DNA of 64,000 nucleotides from Nitrospira sp. Lineage in GTDB: Bacteria; Nitrospirota; Nitrospiria; Nitrospirales; Nitrospiraceae. A program made the translations under genes and the position numbers. The notes under the pieces are model-generated. The model had not been told where the DNA came from. It saw only the letters and a program-made list of their open reading frames with translations, and ran no database searches. How positions within the stretch are numbered: the first letter of the stretch is position 1; every line of letters begins with the position of its first letter. The stretch covers positions 1 to 64,000 of the forward strand of contig JACOEH010000022.1 of assembly GCA_024998685.1 (NCBI GenBank), read 5' to 3'. This document shows, piece by piece, positions 43,788-54,466 of this stretch.

Positions 43788-45337
43788 GGACTGCTCACGT
43801 GAGAGGTGAAGAGGTTGGCCGACGGCATCTGGTCTGATGGCGGATGAGTCAGATGGGATGACGGCACTGCCGGCTGAACAAGCGTTTCCATGACCGGTCT
43901 CGTGGTCGTCAATACCGGCCTCGGATAGAGCCCAAGCAATACTTGTAATGCCGCCATGAGTAGCAAGGCTCCAAACACGACATTCGAGAGGTCCGGTGCC
44001 AGGCGGGTTTCACGCTGCGGGCCAAAGGAGGTGTGTTGCATCATGCCAAGAGAATAGACGGCGGCCATGACCATACCGATTGAGGCCAGGATCGTGACCA
44101 TCGGCTGAGCGGAATAGGACCCGAACAGGACGAGAAATTCACCAATGAAATTTGCCAAGCCTGGCAGACCAAGCGACGCACAGGCAAAAAACAGCGCCAT
44201 CGAGGCACCACGCGGAATCACTCCCCAGAGTCCTCCCATCTGTCGCATGTCTGTCGTCTGGAAACGCTCGTAAAGCGCACCGGCCAGCATGAAGAGAGCG
44301 CCGGTGCTCAGCCCGTGCGCGACCAGTTGCATCACCACCCCTTGCAATGCCAATTCCGTTCCGGCGAAGGCTCCAAGCAGGATGAACCCCATGTGGCTGA
44401 GGCTGCTGTAGGCCACCAATCGTTTTAGATCCGTTTGGGAACAGGCCAAGACCGCTCCGTAGAGAATCCCGATCGCACCGAGTCCCATAGCGATGGGAGC
44501 AAACTCACTCATCACCTCTGGAAACAACGGGACGGTGAATCGCAATAAGCCATAGGCGCCGGTCTTCGCTAACAGTCCGGCGAGGATAATGCTGGCACCG
44601 GTTGGAGCTTCGGTGTACGTGTCAGGTAGCCACGTATGGAAGGGTGGAGCCGGCAGCTTTACCACGAAGCCGATAAAGAAGGCGAGCATCAGCCACCAGG
44701 CCATTTCCTTGCTCAGCGTCAGTCTCATCAGATCGGCATAGTCAAAACTGGGCCTTCCTGTCGCCTGTTGATGAAGAAATGCCACGGTGATGATCGAGAC
44801 GAAGAGCACCAGGCTCCCCGCCTGAGTAAACAAAAAGAACTTGAACGAGGCGTACCGACGATTGGCATGGCCCCAGACGGCGATCAGGAGATACATGGGG
44901 ACCAGCATGACCTCCCAGAAGAAAAAAAACAGAAACAGATCGATCGCGAGAAACACCCCGATGACCCCACCCAGCGCCAAGAGGACATTACAGTGAAAGA
45001 ACCCAACCCGACTTTGGATTTCTGTCCAGGATGCGACGATCGCGATGAGACCGAGGAAGGCCGTTAAGAGGATCAGCACCAGGCTGAGACCATCGAGACC
45101 AAGATGGAGGCTGATGCCCCACAGAGGAATCCAACTCGTGTGACTTTCGAAGAGCCATGACCCGTGACCAGAGACCTGACCCGAATGGTCTTGGCTCCAG
45201 AGCAGAAGAGCCAGGCACAAATCGGTCGCCAAGGCACCGATCGCGATCCAGCGAGCGACATGGCGCGACCACTGTTGGCCGATCCACGCGAGGGGCGCCG
45301 CCAGCATAGGGATGAGTATGAGGAACCAGAGGACCAT
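43784..45337 (-). CDS. nuoM: NADH:quinone oxidoreductase subunit M
   Basis: This 517-residue antiporter-like subunit of the membrane arm of complex I has fourteen helices with the conserved segments FFFWEVMLVPMYLLIAVWG (Glu on helix 5), VKLPAPPFHTWLPDTYTEAPTG and KTGAYGLLRF (Lys). Start 45337 (MVLWFLILIP) is chosen because the upstream 33 codons of the frame belong to nuoL in another frame. There are 5 bp between nuoL and nuoM. Confidence 0.95.
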   Translation of the reverse strand: MVLWFLILIPMLAAPLAWIGQQWSRHVARWIAIGALATDLCLALLLWSQDHSGQVSGHGSWLFESHTSWIPLWGISLHLGLDGLSLVLILLTAFLGLIAIVASWTEIQSRVGFFHCNVLLALGGVIGVFLAIDLFLFFFFWEVMLVPMYLLIAVWGHANRRYASFKFFLFTQAGSLVLFVSIITVAFLHQQATGRPSFDYADLMRLTLSKEMAWWLMLAFFIGFVVKLPAPPFHTWLPDTYTEAPTGASIILAGLLAKTGAYGLLRFTVPLFPEVMSEFAPIAMGLGAIGILYGAVLACSQTDLKRLVAYSSLSHMGFILLGAFAGTELALQGVVMQLVAHGLSTGALFMLAGALYERFQTTDMRQMGGLWGVIPRGASMALFFACASLGLPGLANFIGEFLVLFGSYSAQPMVTILASIGMVMAAVYSLGMMQHTSFGPQRETRLAPDLSNVVFGALLLMAALQVLLGLYPRPVLTTTRPVMETLVQPAVPSSHLTHPPSDQMPSANLFTSHVSSP

Positions 45338-45342
45338 ACGGC

Positions 45343-47232
45343 TTACAGCGCAAACAGACCGAGTAACACCAGCGTGCCCACAGCAACGGTGGCGGCATAC
45401 CAGCGGACATGACCCGTCTGAGTGTGACTCAACCACGCATGGCAGGATTCAGCTCCAATCACGAGCAATTTAGAGCCATGGTCGAGGATTTCACCGGAGT
45501 CACGGGTGAGATGGAGCCAAGGCCGGACGATCAATCGATCATACAGTCGATCAAATCCCCACCCGTTTTGCCACCATGTCGCCAGGGCATGACCCGCCGG
45601 CATATCTGCACATCGCTCAATGAAGTTGAATCGTGGCAGGAACAAGACAGCGGCCAGTCCGATCCCAAGCAATGCCGAGCATGTGACGGCGATTTGTTCG
45701 AGAGTCTCACTCGATTCATCTATCCCAGCTCTTATCTCAAGCGTTGGGAGCACATGTGACAGGTATGGGCTAAATAGAGACAGGTGACCCAGCGTGTGGG
45801 GGACTTCGAGAAAGCCGATTGTAAGGGCGAAGAGCGCCAGCACCACAAGGGGAACACGCATCGCAAAACCGGGTTCTCCGCTCGCCAGTGTGTGGGCCTC
45901 TCCGAAAAAGACCCGAATGACCAAGCGGAAACTGTAGAGCCCGGTAAGCAACGTCCCGAGTAATGCTCCAAACCAGATCCAATGATGGCTCAACGGTGAG
46001 GACCAGACAGACCACAAGATCCAGTCCTTGCTGTAGAACCCGGCCGTGATCAAGGGGACACCGGACATCGCGGCGGCCCCAATCAGGAAGGTCCAGAATG
46101 TCACCGGCAGCTGCCGTCGAAGGCCTCCCATGCGGAAAATGTCCTGCTCATGGTGGAGGCTATGGATGACGGATCCAGCCGCTAAGAAGAGCAGGGCTTT
46201 GAAGCAGGAATGGGTCAGAAAATGAAAGAGCGCGGCAGACCAGGCTCCGACGCCGAGTGCAAGAAACATATAGCCGATCTGGCTCATGGTCGAATAGGCG
46301 AGCACCCGCTTAATGTCACGTTGCACCAACGCGCTGCACGCTGCGAGCAGCAAGGTCAGCAGGCCGATCACTGCGACGGTCTCCTGTACCAGCGGCGCAA
46401 GGGCAACAAGTTGATGCATGCGCGCGATGAGGTACACACCCGCCGTCACCATCGTGGCAGCATGGATGAGCGCGCTGACCGGGGTGGGACCAGCCATCGC
46501 ATCTGGCAACCACACTTGAAGCGGCAGTTGTGCCGACTTCCCGACCGCCCCGATCAACAACAGAGCGGCCACAATGACCGCCCGGGTCGATCCGATCGGC
46601 CAAGCCTCAGCGGCCAGGGTCTGGACTTGTTGGATCGACAAGCTGTGCAGTTGAGTAAAGAGGATGAAGAGGCCGATGGCAAAGGCCGTGTCTCCGATGC
46701 GAGTGACGATAAAGGCCTTCTGCGCGGCGGTCCCATATTCCGGTTCGCGGTACCAAAAGCCGATCAAGAGGTAGCTGCAGAGCCCCACCCCTTCCCAGCC
46801 GAGATAGAGCAGAAGCAGATTGTCTGCCAACACCAGCGTCAGCATGGCGGCGACGAACAGATTCATATAGGCGAAAAACCGCGAGTATCCATCATCGCCG
46901 GACAGATATTCGACCGAGTACAGATGGATCAAAAAGCCGATACCGGTGATGACCGCCACCATGAGGAGGGAGAGCGCATCCAGGTACCAGGAGACTCCGA
47001 CCGTCATGCCGGACGTGTCGATCCAATTCCACAGCGTTTGCTGGTAGAATGCGCGATCCGGAAAGCCTTGGAAAAAATCGACGCTGACGAGTGCCGTGGT
47101 TACGGCCGCCGTACCCACCGAACCGCAGCCAACCCACGCGACCTGTCGCCGAGACAAACGCCCTCCGCACAGGGCCAACACCAGAAAGCCGGCGAGCGGG
47201 AGAACGGGGATGAGCCAAAGTAGTTTCAGCAT
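45343..47232 (-). CDS. nuoL: NADH:quinone oxidoreductase subunit L
   Basis: This is the distal antiporter-like subunit (629 residues) with a long C-terminal lateral helix that spans the membrane arm. Conserved segments include LYLGWEGVGLCSYLLIGFW (Glu in helix 5), GAVGKSAQLPLQVWLPDAMAGPTPVSALIHAATMVTAG (parts quoted), and HSCFKALLFLAAG. Start 47232 (MLKLLWLIP) is preferred over 47268. A 70-bp gap with simple-word repeats precedes it. Confidence 0.95.
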   Translation of the reverse strand: MLKLLWLIPVLPLAGFLVLALCGGRLSRRQVAWVGCGSVGTAAVTTALVSVDFFQGFPDRAFYQQTLWNWIDTSGMTVGVSWYLDALSLLMVAVITGIGFLIHLYSVEYLSGDDGYSRFFAYMNLFVAAMLTLVLADNLLLLYLGWEGVGLCSYLLIGFWYREPEYGTAAQKAFIVTRIGDTAFAIGLFILFTQLHSLSIQQVQTLAAEAWPIGSTRAVIVAALLLIGAVGKSAQLPLQVWLPDAMAGPTPVSALIHAATMVTAGVYLIARMHQLVALAPLVQETVAVIGLLTLLLAACSALVQRDIKRVLAYSTMSQIGYMFLALGVGAWSAALFHFLTHSCFKALLFLAAGSVIHSLHHEQDIFRMGGLRRQLPVTFWTFLIGAAAMSGVPLITAGFYSKDWILWSVWSSPLSHHWIWFGALLGTLLTGLYSFRLVIRVFFGEAHTLASGEPGFAMRVPLVVLALFALTIGFLEVPHTLGHLSLFSPYLSHVLPTLEIRAGIDESSETLEQIAVTCSALLGIGLAAVLFLPRFNFIERCADMPAGHALATWWQNGWGFDRLYDRLIVRPWLHLTRDSGEILDHGSKLLVIGAESCHAWLSHTQTGHVRWYAATVAVGTLVLLGLFAL

Positions 47233-47302
47233 TCTCGTCTCTCGTCGTTCGTCTCTCGTATTTCGCAAGCGGACGACGCTTCACGAGATACGCTTCACGT
47301 GG
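47233..47302. repeat. Short-word repeat in nuoK-nuoL gap
   Basis: The 70 bp consist of variants of short words: on the minus strand CGTGAAGCGT occurs twice, and GAGACGAACGACGAGAGACGAG is built of GAGACGA units. No ORF or ribosome site is seen inside it. Confidence 0.5.
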
Positions 47303-47602
47303 TTATCCTTTCATCTCACTGAATGCATCGGCGTCCAATGTATGGAACCGGTACGACAGCTGGAGCACGATGCCAAGCGCGACGGAGACCTCAGCTGCGG
47401 CCAATGTGAGGATGAACAAGAACATCACCTCACCATCAACCTGGCCCCACCGAGCGCCTCCGGCAATGAATGCCAGACTGGCTGCATTCAACATGATTTC
47501 AAGCGACAGCAACATGTACAGGATATTGCGTCGACTTAAGAGGCCAACCAGTCCGAGACCAAACAGGAGGATGGCCAACATCAGCGCATGCGTGGTCAAC
47601 AT
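47303..47602 (-). CDS. nuoK: NADH:quinone oxidoreductase subunit K
   Basis: This 99-residue three-helix subunit carries the two essential membrane Glu residues: [16 protein letters not shown] and [16 protein letters not shown]. It connects the quinone site with the antiporter subunits. The start overlaps the nuoJ stop by 7 bp. Confidence 0.95.
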   Translation of the reverse strand: MLTTHALMLAILLFGLGLVGLLSRRNILYMLLSLEIMLNAASLAFIAGGARWGQVDGEVMFLFILTLAAAEVSVALGIVLQLSYRFHTLDADAFSEMKG

Positions 47603-48099
47603 GAACGAGGCTCCTTCGACAGACGACGCCCCAAGTGATAGGCACCGATCAGCCCCGGGAGCAACAGCATGGAAGCCAATTCCACTCCGATGATATAGGG
47701 ACCGTAGAGGACGATGGACACGCCTTTCTGACGGGTTTCCATGCCGCTGATCGGCAGATAGTCCCCGGCCGCAATCAGATATCCCACCTCACCCAGGAGC
47801 ACCAGGGCCAGCACACTTGGTCCCACCCATGTGCCTGGCGTAAGCCAGCTCTTTTCCTGCTCGACAGCGAGCGGTCCTAAAAGCATCACCACAAAAATGA
47901 AAAGCACCATAATGGCGCCGCCATAGATAATGATCTCGAGAGCTGCGGCAAACTGCGCGCCCAGCAAATAGAAAATCAAAGCCAGCGCGATCAGCGCGAC
48001 AACCAAATAGAGCAGTGCGTGGACGGGATGCACATGCGTAATGACCCGCAGAGTCGCGAGGAAGGTCACGGCAGCAGCGATGTAGAAAAGAACTTCCAT
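47596..48099 (-). CDS. nuoJ: NADH:quinone oxidoreductase subunit J
   Basis: This 167-residue membrane subunit has five helices; the pi-bulge-bearing segment [23 protein letters not shown] is conserved. Start 48099 ([11 protein letters not shown]) is chosen on family grounds; the frame extends upstream to 48159 into repeat DNA. Confidence 0.95.
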   Translation of the reverse strand: MEVLFYIAAAVTFLATLRVITHVHPVHALLYLVVALIALALIFYLLGAQFAAALEIIIYGGAIMVLFIFVVMLLGPLAVEQEKSWLTPGTWVGPSVLALVLLGEVGYLIAAGDYLPISGMETRQKGVSIVLYGPYIIGVELASMLLLPGLIGAYHLGRRLSKEPRSC

Positions 48100-48185
48100 A
48101 GTACAAGAGTTAGTGCTGAGTTCTGAGTGTTGAGTAAAACGCGGCTTCTCGCTCGGCACTCAGCACTTTCCCGCTCAGCACTTCT
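48100..48185. repeat. Inverted and direct short-word repeats in nuoI-nuoJ gap
   Basis: The arms AGTGCTGAGT (48112-48121) and ACTCAGCACT (48158-48167) can form a hairpin, and CTCAGCACT is repeated at 48174-48182. The rest is made of similar words (CTGAGTTCTGAGTGTTGAGT). Confidence 0.6.
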
Positions 48186-48725
48186 TCATGGCATCAAACT
48201 CCTCACATCCACCGGTGGGAGTTCGTGTTCACCTTGTCTTTTGTCCTTGTCGCGAGTTTTCACGCCGGCCACTCGATAAAAGTTATAGTCGTGATACTTG
48301 CCGGTGCCGCTTATTAACAGGTCTTCCTTCTCGTAGATCAGGTTTCGGCGCGCATATTCGCTTTGTTCAAAATCAGGGATGAGCTGGATGGCATTAGTTG
48401 GACAAGCCTCTTCACAATGTCCACAATAGATGCAGCGCGAGAAATTAATCCGAAAGAATTCAGGATAGCGACGTTCGTGAGCATTTGGATTGTCAGTGGC
48501 CTGTAGCGCGATGCAATCAACGGGACAAGCCACCGCGCAGAGGTAGCAGGCCACGCACCGCTCTTCTCCATCTGGATCTCGGGTCAGGACGATTCGTCCA
48601 CGCCAGCGTGGTGGCAAATAGGGTCGTTCCTCTGGATACTGAACCGTGACCGGCTTGGTGAATGTCCGTTTGAAGACAATCCAGAGCCCGAGCAAGAGAT
48701 CGTGGATGTAGCAAAGAGGTTTCAT
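48186..48725 (-). CDS. nuoI: NADH:quinone oxidoreductase subunit I
   Basis: This 179-residue ferredoxin-like subunit holds two [4Fe-4S] clusters (N6a and N6b) through [15 protein letters not shown] and [18 protein letters not shown]. It passes electrons from NuoG to NuoB. The C-terminal tail after residue about 130 is charged. An 81-bp gap with a strong hairpin separates it from nuoH. Confidence 0.95.
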   Translation of the reverse strand: MKPLCYIHDLLLGLWIVFKRTFTKPVTVQYPEERPYLPPRWRGRIVLTRDPDGEERCVACYLCAVACPVDCIALQATDNPNAHERRYPEFFRINFSRCIYCGHCEEACPTNAIQLIPDFEQSEYARRNLIYEKEDLLISGTGKYHDYNFYRVAGVKTRDKDKRQGEHELPPVDVRSLMP

Positions 48726-48806
48726 ATTTGTCTGGTCTGTCTAGTTTGTTTGGTTCTGAACTCAACGAAACAAACTAGACAAACGAAATGAACCGAATGA
48801 ACCCGT
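48726..48806. repeat. 14-bp-stem hairpin in nuoH-nuoI gap
   Basis: TGTCTAGTTTGTTT (48738-48751) and its complement AAACAAACTAGACA (48768-48781) flank a 16-nt loop. The surrounding DNA is made of the same short words (GTTTG, ATGAAC). Confidence 0.65.
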
Positions 48807-49763
48807 TCAACCTTGTTTCCAGAGCACTACTCCTCCCGTTGCCAGAAGATTCATTAAGGCGAGCGGCATCACGACCTTCCAACCGAACGACAAGAGCTGG
48901 TCAAAACGAAACCGGGGCCAGGTCGCTCGAATGAGGATAATCAGAACGATGAAGAAGGCCATTTTCAGGACAAACCACATCACCGGCGGCAACCAAGGTC
49001 CGTGCCAGCCACCGAAGAAGAGGATCACGGTCATGGCCGAGAGCAAGATGACGCTGAGATATTCACCGACAAAAAACATCCCGAATTTCATCCCGCTGTA
49101 CTCGGAATGGTAGCCGGCGACCAGCTCGGCTTCTGCCTCAGGCATATCGAACGGTGTGCGATGCGCCTCAGCCAGCCCCGCCATAAAGAACCCGAGAAAC
49201 CCGAGAAATTGAGGAATCACGAACCATTGATGCCGCTGAGCTTCCACAATGTCGCTCAGGTTGAACGACCCAGCTAAGAGCACCGCGCCCATGAGGGACA
49301 GCCCCATGAAGACTTCATAGCTCAACAGCTGCGCGATCGCTCGGAGACTGCCGAGAAAGGCAAACTTGCTGTTGGAAGCCCATCCTCCGATGATGACGCT
49401 GTAGGCCGCAAGGCTCGACATGGCCAAAAAGAACATGGCCCCCATGTTGAGATCGGCGATCACGAAGCTGGGAGCGATCGGCACGACCGCGAAGGACATC
49501 AGGGCGGTAATCACAACGATGGCCGGTGTGATCACGAAGACCGCCTTGTCCGCGAAGGGCGGAATCCAATCTTCTTTCGTGAAGATCTTGATCATATCCG
49601 CGAGTGATTGCAGGCAACCGCCAGGCCCGACACGATTGGGGCCGTATCGTTCCTGCCAGATTCCCAGTAATCGACGTTCGACCCAGATCAATAGCCCGGC
49701 CAGCATCAGCGCGCCACCAAGGATGATTCCGATCGTCAGTGCAGTGTGGCTCCAATCGATCAC
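48807..49763 (-). CDS. nuoH: NADH:quinone oxidoreductase subunit H
   Basis: This 318-residue membrane subunit forms part of the quinone site. Conserved segments are [43 protein letters not shown] (parts quoted) and [13 protein letters not shown]. Start GTG 49763 overlaps the nuoG stop (GTGA); the longer frame from 49814 lies in nuoG. Confidence 0.95.
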   Translation of the reverse strand: MIDWSHTALTIGIILGGALMLAGLLIWVERRLLGIWQERYGPNRVGPGGCLQSLADMIKIFTKEDWIPPFADKAVFVITPAIVVITALMSFAVVPIAPSFVIADLNMGAMFFLAMSSLAAYSVIIGGWASNSKFAFLGSLRAIAQLLSYEVFMGLSLMGAVLLAGSFNLSDIVEAQRHQWFVIPQFLGFLGFFMAGLAEAHRTPFDMPEAEAELVAGYHSEYSGMKFGMFFVGEYLSVILLSAMTVILFFGGWHGPWLPPVMWFVLKMAFFIVLIILIRATWPRFRFDQLLSFGWKVVMPLALMNLLATGGVVLWKQG

Positions 49764-52519
49764 GCGACCCTCCGCCTGTGTCCGGTCTTGATCGCCTTGA
49801 ACAGGTCGACCCAAACCGGCACTCTGACGCCAGAGGCGTCATATCCAAGGGAGATGCCCGCAGTGCCCATCGGTGTTGAAGATTCGAGATGTACGGCAAG
49901 GCGATAGGTCATCCCCTGCAACGCCAGTTCAATCGTGACTTGGTCCTCGAGGCTGAGCCTCGCTCCATCTGATGGATGCAAGGACAGGAACGGTTCTGAA
50001 ATCCGTTCGGCAATCGCCGGAGATCGATTGCTGAGCTCTTCGCCTCCAAACACTGCGGACAGTGGTAGGAACAACCATTGATGCAAGGTCGGCTGAAATG
50101 CAGGTGGAATGGCAGTGAACCAACATGGTGCCTTCGTTGCGACTGGCTCGATTAACCGTAACCCAGGCATTTCGTCTCGCAGCGGTCCACCGACTTCGTC
50201 CTGGTATTTATTCACGGCCTGAATAGAATTCCAGCCGGGAGCCCAGAATTGGGAAATCAGCGGTGAGGGAAGCGGTCCGCGGTATCCCTCCATCGAAAAG
50301 CCCAGTGGTGTGTCCGGATCGGGAGGAGGCGGAGGTTCGTGAACAGTCAGATGGGACAGCATGGACGTGCGTCCGCTATAGCGGTCGGGTTGCCGTGGGA
50401 CCTTTTGGCCCACAACACGAAAACTCGCGGGCGGCGCCACCTCTCCAATCCGTGCCAGCTCAGAAGCCGTCGCAGCTGTCGCGGAGACCGCATCGTCGAA
50501 CGTGTTCCAGGTTGCCACTCCGGTTACGCCGTCTGCCTCCGGTGATTTCGCACGGGCGAGGTCTCTGAGCCACCGCCAACTATCGGTGATGTCACCATCC
50601 GGTACAAACACTTGGTAGAACCGCTGGGCCCGCCCCTCTTGATTCACAAGGGTCCCATCAGATTCCGGGCCTGTGGCAGCCGGAAGCAGCACATCGGCAT
50701 GCGCTGCTGTGCGCTGCTCAAGGGAATCGATCACAATGACAGTTTGGGCAGTCTCCAGAAAAGCATCGACCTTCGCCTGCTCCGCACGTCGATACAGATC
50801 ATTCTCCAGCACGATCACCGTGTCAGCCTTTTGCTGGCTGATCGAGTCGAAGGCATCATGCAAACGTCCACCACCCAGCAATGCGAGGCCAACGCTATTA
50901 CTCTCCGGAACCACAAAACTGAGACGTGTCTGTTTCCCGTGCTGATGTAAGGCCCACGCCACATTGGCTGCCGCTTCAATCGTCGCTTGAGAGCCACTGC
51001 CCGTTCCGGCAATAATCAGCGGCTGCTGCGCGCGGGTCAGCGCGTCAGCAATGCGCTGAGCAAGATCGCGGACGTCGTTGGTAAGATCAGGAACGGACGG
51101 CGCATCAGGTCCGATTCTTCCAGCCACCGCGAACCCCAGCCGTGCGATGTCATCCGGTGCGGCGAAATAGCTGTCCGTCGCATACTCATGCACCCACGTC
51201 TGCCGATGCCCGGCCATGAACAGAGGCCCTCGCCTACTCTGCACCGCATTGCACACCGCGGCCTCATCCCACCGGGGAATCTTCAACTCGTCGACTCGTT
51301 CCATCGGCTGTTGTCGGACTGATTGCAGAAGAGCCAGCGCTAATCGGGGTGCATTGTTCAAGAGGTCTTCGCCAAGGACGAAGACGGCGTCTGATTGCTC
51401 TGCATCATGAATGGACGCGGAAGGTACCGGTCCGGTCCGAAGAATTGAGAGAATGGTGGACAGGAGCCGGTGTTCCTGTTCGTCAACGCCGAGAAAAAAC
51501 TGCTGTGGTCCGACCAATGAGCGGAGCGCCGCATTTGCCTCGAGCGAGGCACGAGGCGAACCAATGCCAATGATCCCACGGACACGCCGTAAACGCTCTC
51601 CAATAATTTCAAGAACCTGAGGCACTCCCTCCGGCTGCGCCGGTTTGGTCCGATCGAGTGCTGGCCTCACAAGGGCTCGCTTGATCCGCTTATCGCTATT
51701 GACATACCCGTAGCCGAACCGCCCTCGATCGCAAAGAAAGTAGCCGTTCACCTGGCTGTTGAACCGATTCATGATCCGACGCACGATGCCGTACCGTTCA
51801 CCGACAGTGGTATTGCAGCCAAGACTGCAATGGGAGCAGATCGATTGGGCTGATTGAAGATCCCACTTCCTTGTGTAGTGTTGGAACAAGGTCTTGTCGG
51901 TGAAGACGCCGGTCGGACAAACCTCCACAAGGTTGCCGCTGAATTCATTCTCCAAGGTCCCGTCCTGTTCCCTGCCGAAATAGAGGGCGTCGTGGGCGCC
52001 GAAGACATTGAGATCTCGCCCGCCCGCGTAGTCTCGGTAGAATCGTACGCAGCGGTAGCATTGGATACACCGGTTCATCTCATGGCGAATGAATGGGCCA
52101 AGGGACTGATTGCGATGAGTCCGTTTAGGAAACCGGTAGCGACGGTAGACGTGCCCGGTCATGACCGTCATATCTTGCAAATGACACTCCCCACCTTCGT
52201 CACAGACCGGGCAGTCGTGTGGATGATTGACCATCAACCATTCGATGACCGACGCACGAAAGGCCTTCGCGTCGGGATCATCAATCGAAATACGAGTGCC
52301 TTGGGAAGCGGGGGTCATACAGGCCATCACCAGTCGACCGCTCGGATCATGGTCATCTTTGAACTGTTTGACGGCGCATTGGCGGCACGCACCGACTGAT
52401 CCCATCGCCGGGTGCCAGCAAAAGTAGGGTAGGTTCAGCCCGACTCCGAGGCAGGCAGCCAGTAAATTCTTCCGTTCATCGACGGTATAGGATCGGTTAT
52501 CGACAATAATGGTTGCCAT
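49760..52519 (-). CDS. nuoG: NADH:quinone oxidoreductase subunit G
   Basis: The 919-residue iron-sulfur subunit has an N-terminal 2Fe-2S domain ([19 protein letters not shown]), the His-ligated cluster segment [19 protein letters not shown], a [13 protein letters not shown] cluster, and a C-terminal molybdopterin-oxidoreductase-type region. The additional N7 cluster ligands are present (CSHCSLGC, then C in [10 protein letters not shown]). The molybdopterin domain lacks a cofactor in known complex I. Starts 4 bp after nuoF. Confidence 0.95.
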   Translation of the reverse strand: MATIIVDNRSYTVDERKNLLAACLGVGLNLPYFCWHPAMGSVGACRQCAVKQFKDDHDPSGRLVMACMTPASQGTRISIDDPDAKAFRASVIEWLMVNHPHDCPVCDEGGECHLQDMTVMTGHVYRRYRFPKRTHRNQSLGPFIRHEMNRCIQCYRCVRFYRDYAGGRDLNVFGAHDALYFGREQDGTLENEFSGNLVEVCPTGVFTDKTLFQHYTRKWDLQSAQSICSHCSLGCNTTVGERYGIVRRIMNRFNSQVNGYFLCDRGRFGYGYVNSDKRIKRALVRPALDRTKPAQPEGVPQVLEIIGERLRRVRGIIGIGSPRASLEANAALRSLVGPQQFFLGVDEQEHRLLSTILSILRTGPVPSASIHDAEQSDAVFVLGEDLLNNAPRLALALLQSVRQQPMERVDELKIPRWDEAAVCNAVQSRRGPLFMAGHRQTWVHEYATDSYFAAPDDIARLGFAVAGRIGPDAPSVPDLTNDVRDLAQRIADALTRAQQPLIIAGTGSGSQATIEAAANVAWALHQHGKQTRLSFVVPESNSVGLALLGGGRLHDAFDSISQQKADTVIVLENDLYRRAEQAKVDAFLETAQTVIVIDSLEQRTAAHADVLLPAATGPESDGTLVNQEGRAQRFYQVFVPDGDITDSWRWLRDLARAKSPEADGVTGVATWNTFDDAVSATAATASELARIGEVAPPASFRVVGQKVPRQPDRYSGRTSMLSHLTVHEPPPPPDPDTPLGFSMEGYRGPLPSPLISQFWAPGWNSIQAVNKYQDEVGGPLRDEMPGLRLIEPVATKAPCWFTAIPPAFQPTLHQWLFLPLSAVFGGEELSNRSPAIAERISEPFLSLHPSDGARLSLEDQVTIELALQGMTYRLAVHLESSTPMGTAGISLGYDASGVRVPVWVDLFKAIKTGHRRRVA

Positions 52520-52523
52520 ACAA

Positions 52524-53855
52524 TTAGACCAGGACCCTCAGTTGCGCGGGCTTGTTACTCCAGGGACATCGCCCTAAGCCGATATGTCGTTCGAAGTCGT
52601 CGTGAAAGAATTGCAAGGCCGATTGCAAGGGGGCCATCGCACCTGGTGCGAGACCACAGAATGTATGACCGGGAGCAAGCCACTTCGTATGCATGTCCAG
52701 GAGTGCCAAATCGTCGTTGGTGGCGCGTCCTTCCTCGAACGACTGGAGGAGCCGAGCGACCCACGGCAATCCTTCCCGGCAGGGCGTACACCACCCGCAG
52801 GATTCACGGGCGAAGAACCGTTCAAGATTCAGCACAAACCCTACCGGACAGGTGTGGTCGTCAAGCACGATCATGGTGCCGGTCCCGAGACGACCGACCT
52901 GGGGCGGGATCGAAGAAAAATCCATGGGGAGATCCAGGTGTTCCTCGGTCATAAATGCCGTGGATATACCGCCAGGCAAGACGCCCCGAAAGTGAACGCC
53001 GGCCAACATTCCACCAGCATGCTGTTCCAATACCTCACGAGCTGTCGTACCGAGCGGCAGTTCCCACCATCCCGGACGTGTGACGCGCCCGCTGACGCCA
53101 TAGATCTTCGTGCCGCCGTCCTGAGTACGGCTCAGGCTGTGATACCAAGCGGAGCCGTGGTTCACGATATGCGGAAGGTTGTATAAGGTCTCGACGTTCT
53201 GCACGATGGTCGGTTGTCCCCACAAACCGACGGTCTGCGGATAGGGAGGTTTCGCGCGAGGAGTCGCTCGTTTGCCTTCCAGTGCATTGATCAGCGCCGT
53301 TTCCTCGCCACAGATGTACCGCCCGGCGCTGGAATGGAGATGGAGATCAAAACGAAACGTCGTCCCAGGGAGGGGCTTGCCGAGATACCCTTCCGCATAG
53401 GCCTCCGCAATAGCTCGGGTCAGACGCTGGGCAGACAGATGATATTCCCCGCGCAAGAAAATGTAGCCGACCTCTGCATCCAAGGCATACCCGGCCATGA
53501 TCATGCCTTCGACGAGGCCATGAGGATCCCCTTCCATGAGGATCCGATCCTTAAAGGTGCCCGGCTCCATTTCATCAGCGTTCGCGACGATATACTTCGG
53601 TTTCTGGGCATCGGGCCCCATCGGCACGAAGCTCCATTTGCTCCCTGTCGGGAACCCTCCCCCACCCCTGCCCCGCAGGCCCGATTCACCGACCAGCCGT
53701 TGCACATCTTTGGGAGCCATCCCCGTGACAAGCTTTTGGAGACTGTGATACCCCCCGTTCGTGACGTACTCTCGCAGCAACCGCGGGGTACCATCTGGAT
53801 GGATGTACTGTGTGAGTGGGCGTTCCATTGTGATTCGCGTAGGGTCCTGGCTCAT
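52524..53855 (-). CDS. nuoF: NADH:quinone oxidoreductase subunit F
   Basis: This 443-residue subunit binds NADH and FMN and holds the N3 [4Fe-4S] cluster. The NADH-binding glycine-rich loop is LRGRGGGGFPTGSKW (residues about 60-74), the FMN loop contains ALINALEGKRATPRAKPPYP, and the cluster ligands are ESCGWCTPCREG with a later C in THTFCGLAPGA-like context. It lies 55 bp after nuoE. Confidence 0.95.
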   Translation of the reverse strand: MSQDPTRITMERPLTQYIHPDGTPRLLREYVTNGGYHSLQKLVTGMAPKDVQRLVGESGLRGRGGGGFPTGSKWSFVPMGPDAQKPKYIVANADEMEPGTFKDRILMEGDPHGLVEGMIMAGYALDAEVGYIFLRGEYHLSAQRLTRAIAEAYAEGYLGKPLPGTTFRFDLHLHSSAGRYICGEETALINALEGKRATPRAKPPYPQTVGLWGQPTIVQNVETLYNLPHIVNHGSAWYHSLSRTQDGGTKIYGVSGRVTRPGWWELPLGTTAREVLEQHAGGMLAGVHFRGVLPGGISTAFMTEEHLDLPMDFSSIPPQVGRLGTGTMIVLDDHTCPVGFVLNLERFFARESCGWCTPCREGLPWVARLLQSFEEGRATNDDLALLDMHTKWLAPGHTFCGLAPGAMAPLQSALQFFHDDFERHIGLGRCPWSNKPAQLRVLV

Positions 53856-53910
53856 CGTCTTAGGTTGTTCAGGTCAACACCGACGAACACCTCAGCATAG
53901 ACGTCTGTCG

Positions 53911-54375
53911 CTACTTATATTTCTCCATGATGGTTTCAACCTTGTCGGGCGTCACCTCGCCGTACACATTCTGATCGATCATCATGGCTGGCGCCCGTTC
54001 GCACTGTCCCAAGCATGCGATCGGCAAGACGGTCAGGCGCCCGTCGCGCGTTGTCTGCCCCAGATCGATGTCATACTGTTTTTTGAGTTGTTCACGAACT
54101 TGCTCGTACCCCATGATCCAACAACTGATACTGTCGCACAGGAAGGCCACATGCCGACCGACGGGCTTACGAAAGATGAGGTTATAGAAGGTTGCGACAC
54201 TATCGACGTCCTCGCTCGTCATCTCCAGAAATTGTGCAATGTCGAGAATCGACTCATCCGAAATCCACCCACGTCGGCGCTGGACGAGCAACAGCACATC
54301 GATGGTTCCCGATCGTTTGTCGGGGTAATGTTTCAGGGCGTCTTCAAGCTCACGGCGTTCAGTATCTGACAACAT
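53911..54375 (-). CDS. nuoE: NADH:quinone oxidoreductase subunit E
   Basis: This 154-residue thioredoxin-like subunit carries the N1a [2Fe-2S] cluster through CDSISC and CLGQC. The N-terminal helical region begins MLSDTERRELEDALKHYPD. Start 54375 is chosen for family fit; the frame starts at 54393. A 91-bp gap follows nuoCD. Confidence 0.93.
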   Translation of the reverse strand: MLSDTERRELEDALKHYPDKRSGTIDVLLLVQRRRGWISDESILDIAQFLEMTSEDVDSVATFYNLIFRKPVGRHVAFLCDSISCWIMGYEQVREQLKKQYDIDLGQTTRDGRLTVLPIACLGQCERAPAMMIDQNVYGEVTPDKVETIMEKYK

Positions 54376-54466
54376 ACGTGTGTGTATCCTCACTCCAGAG
54401 AGGCGGTCTTCGCATTCTGTCTAGCTTCAGGAGTGGAAGTTTGGTCACTGACCATTCCACACGCGG

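Noticed and set aside
46210-47223. Rightward 337-residue frame antisense to nuoL
   Set aside because: Charged low-complexity composition typical of an antisense shadow of a membrane protein gene.
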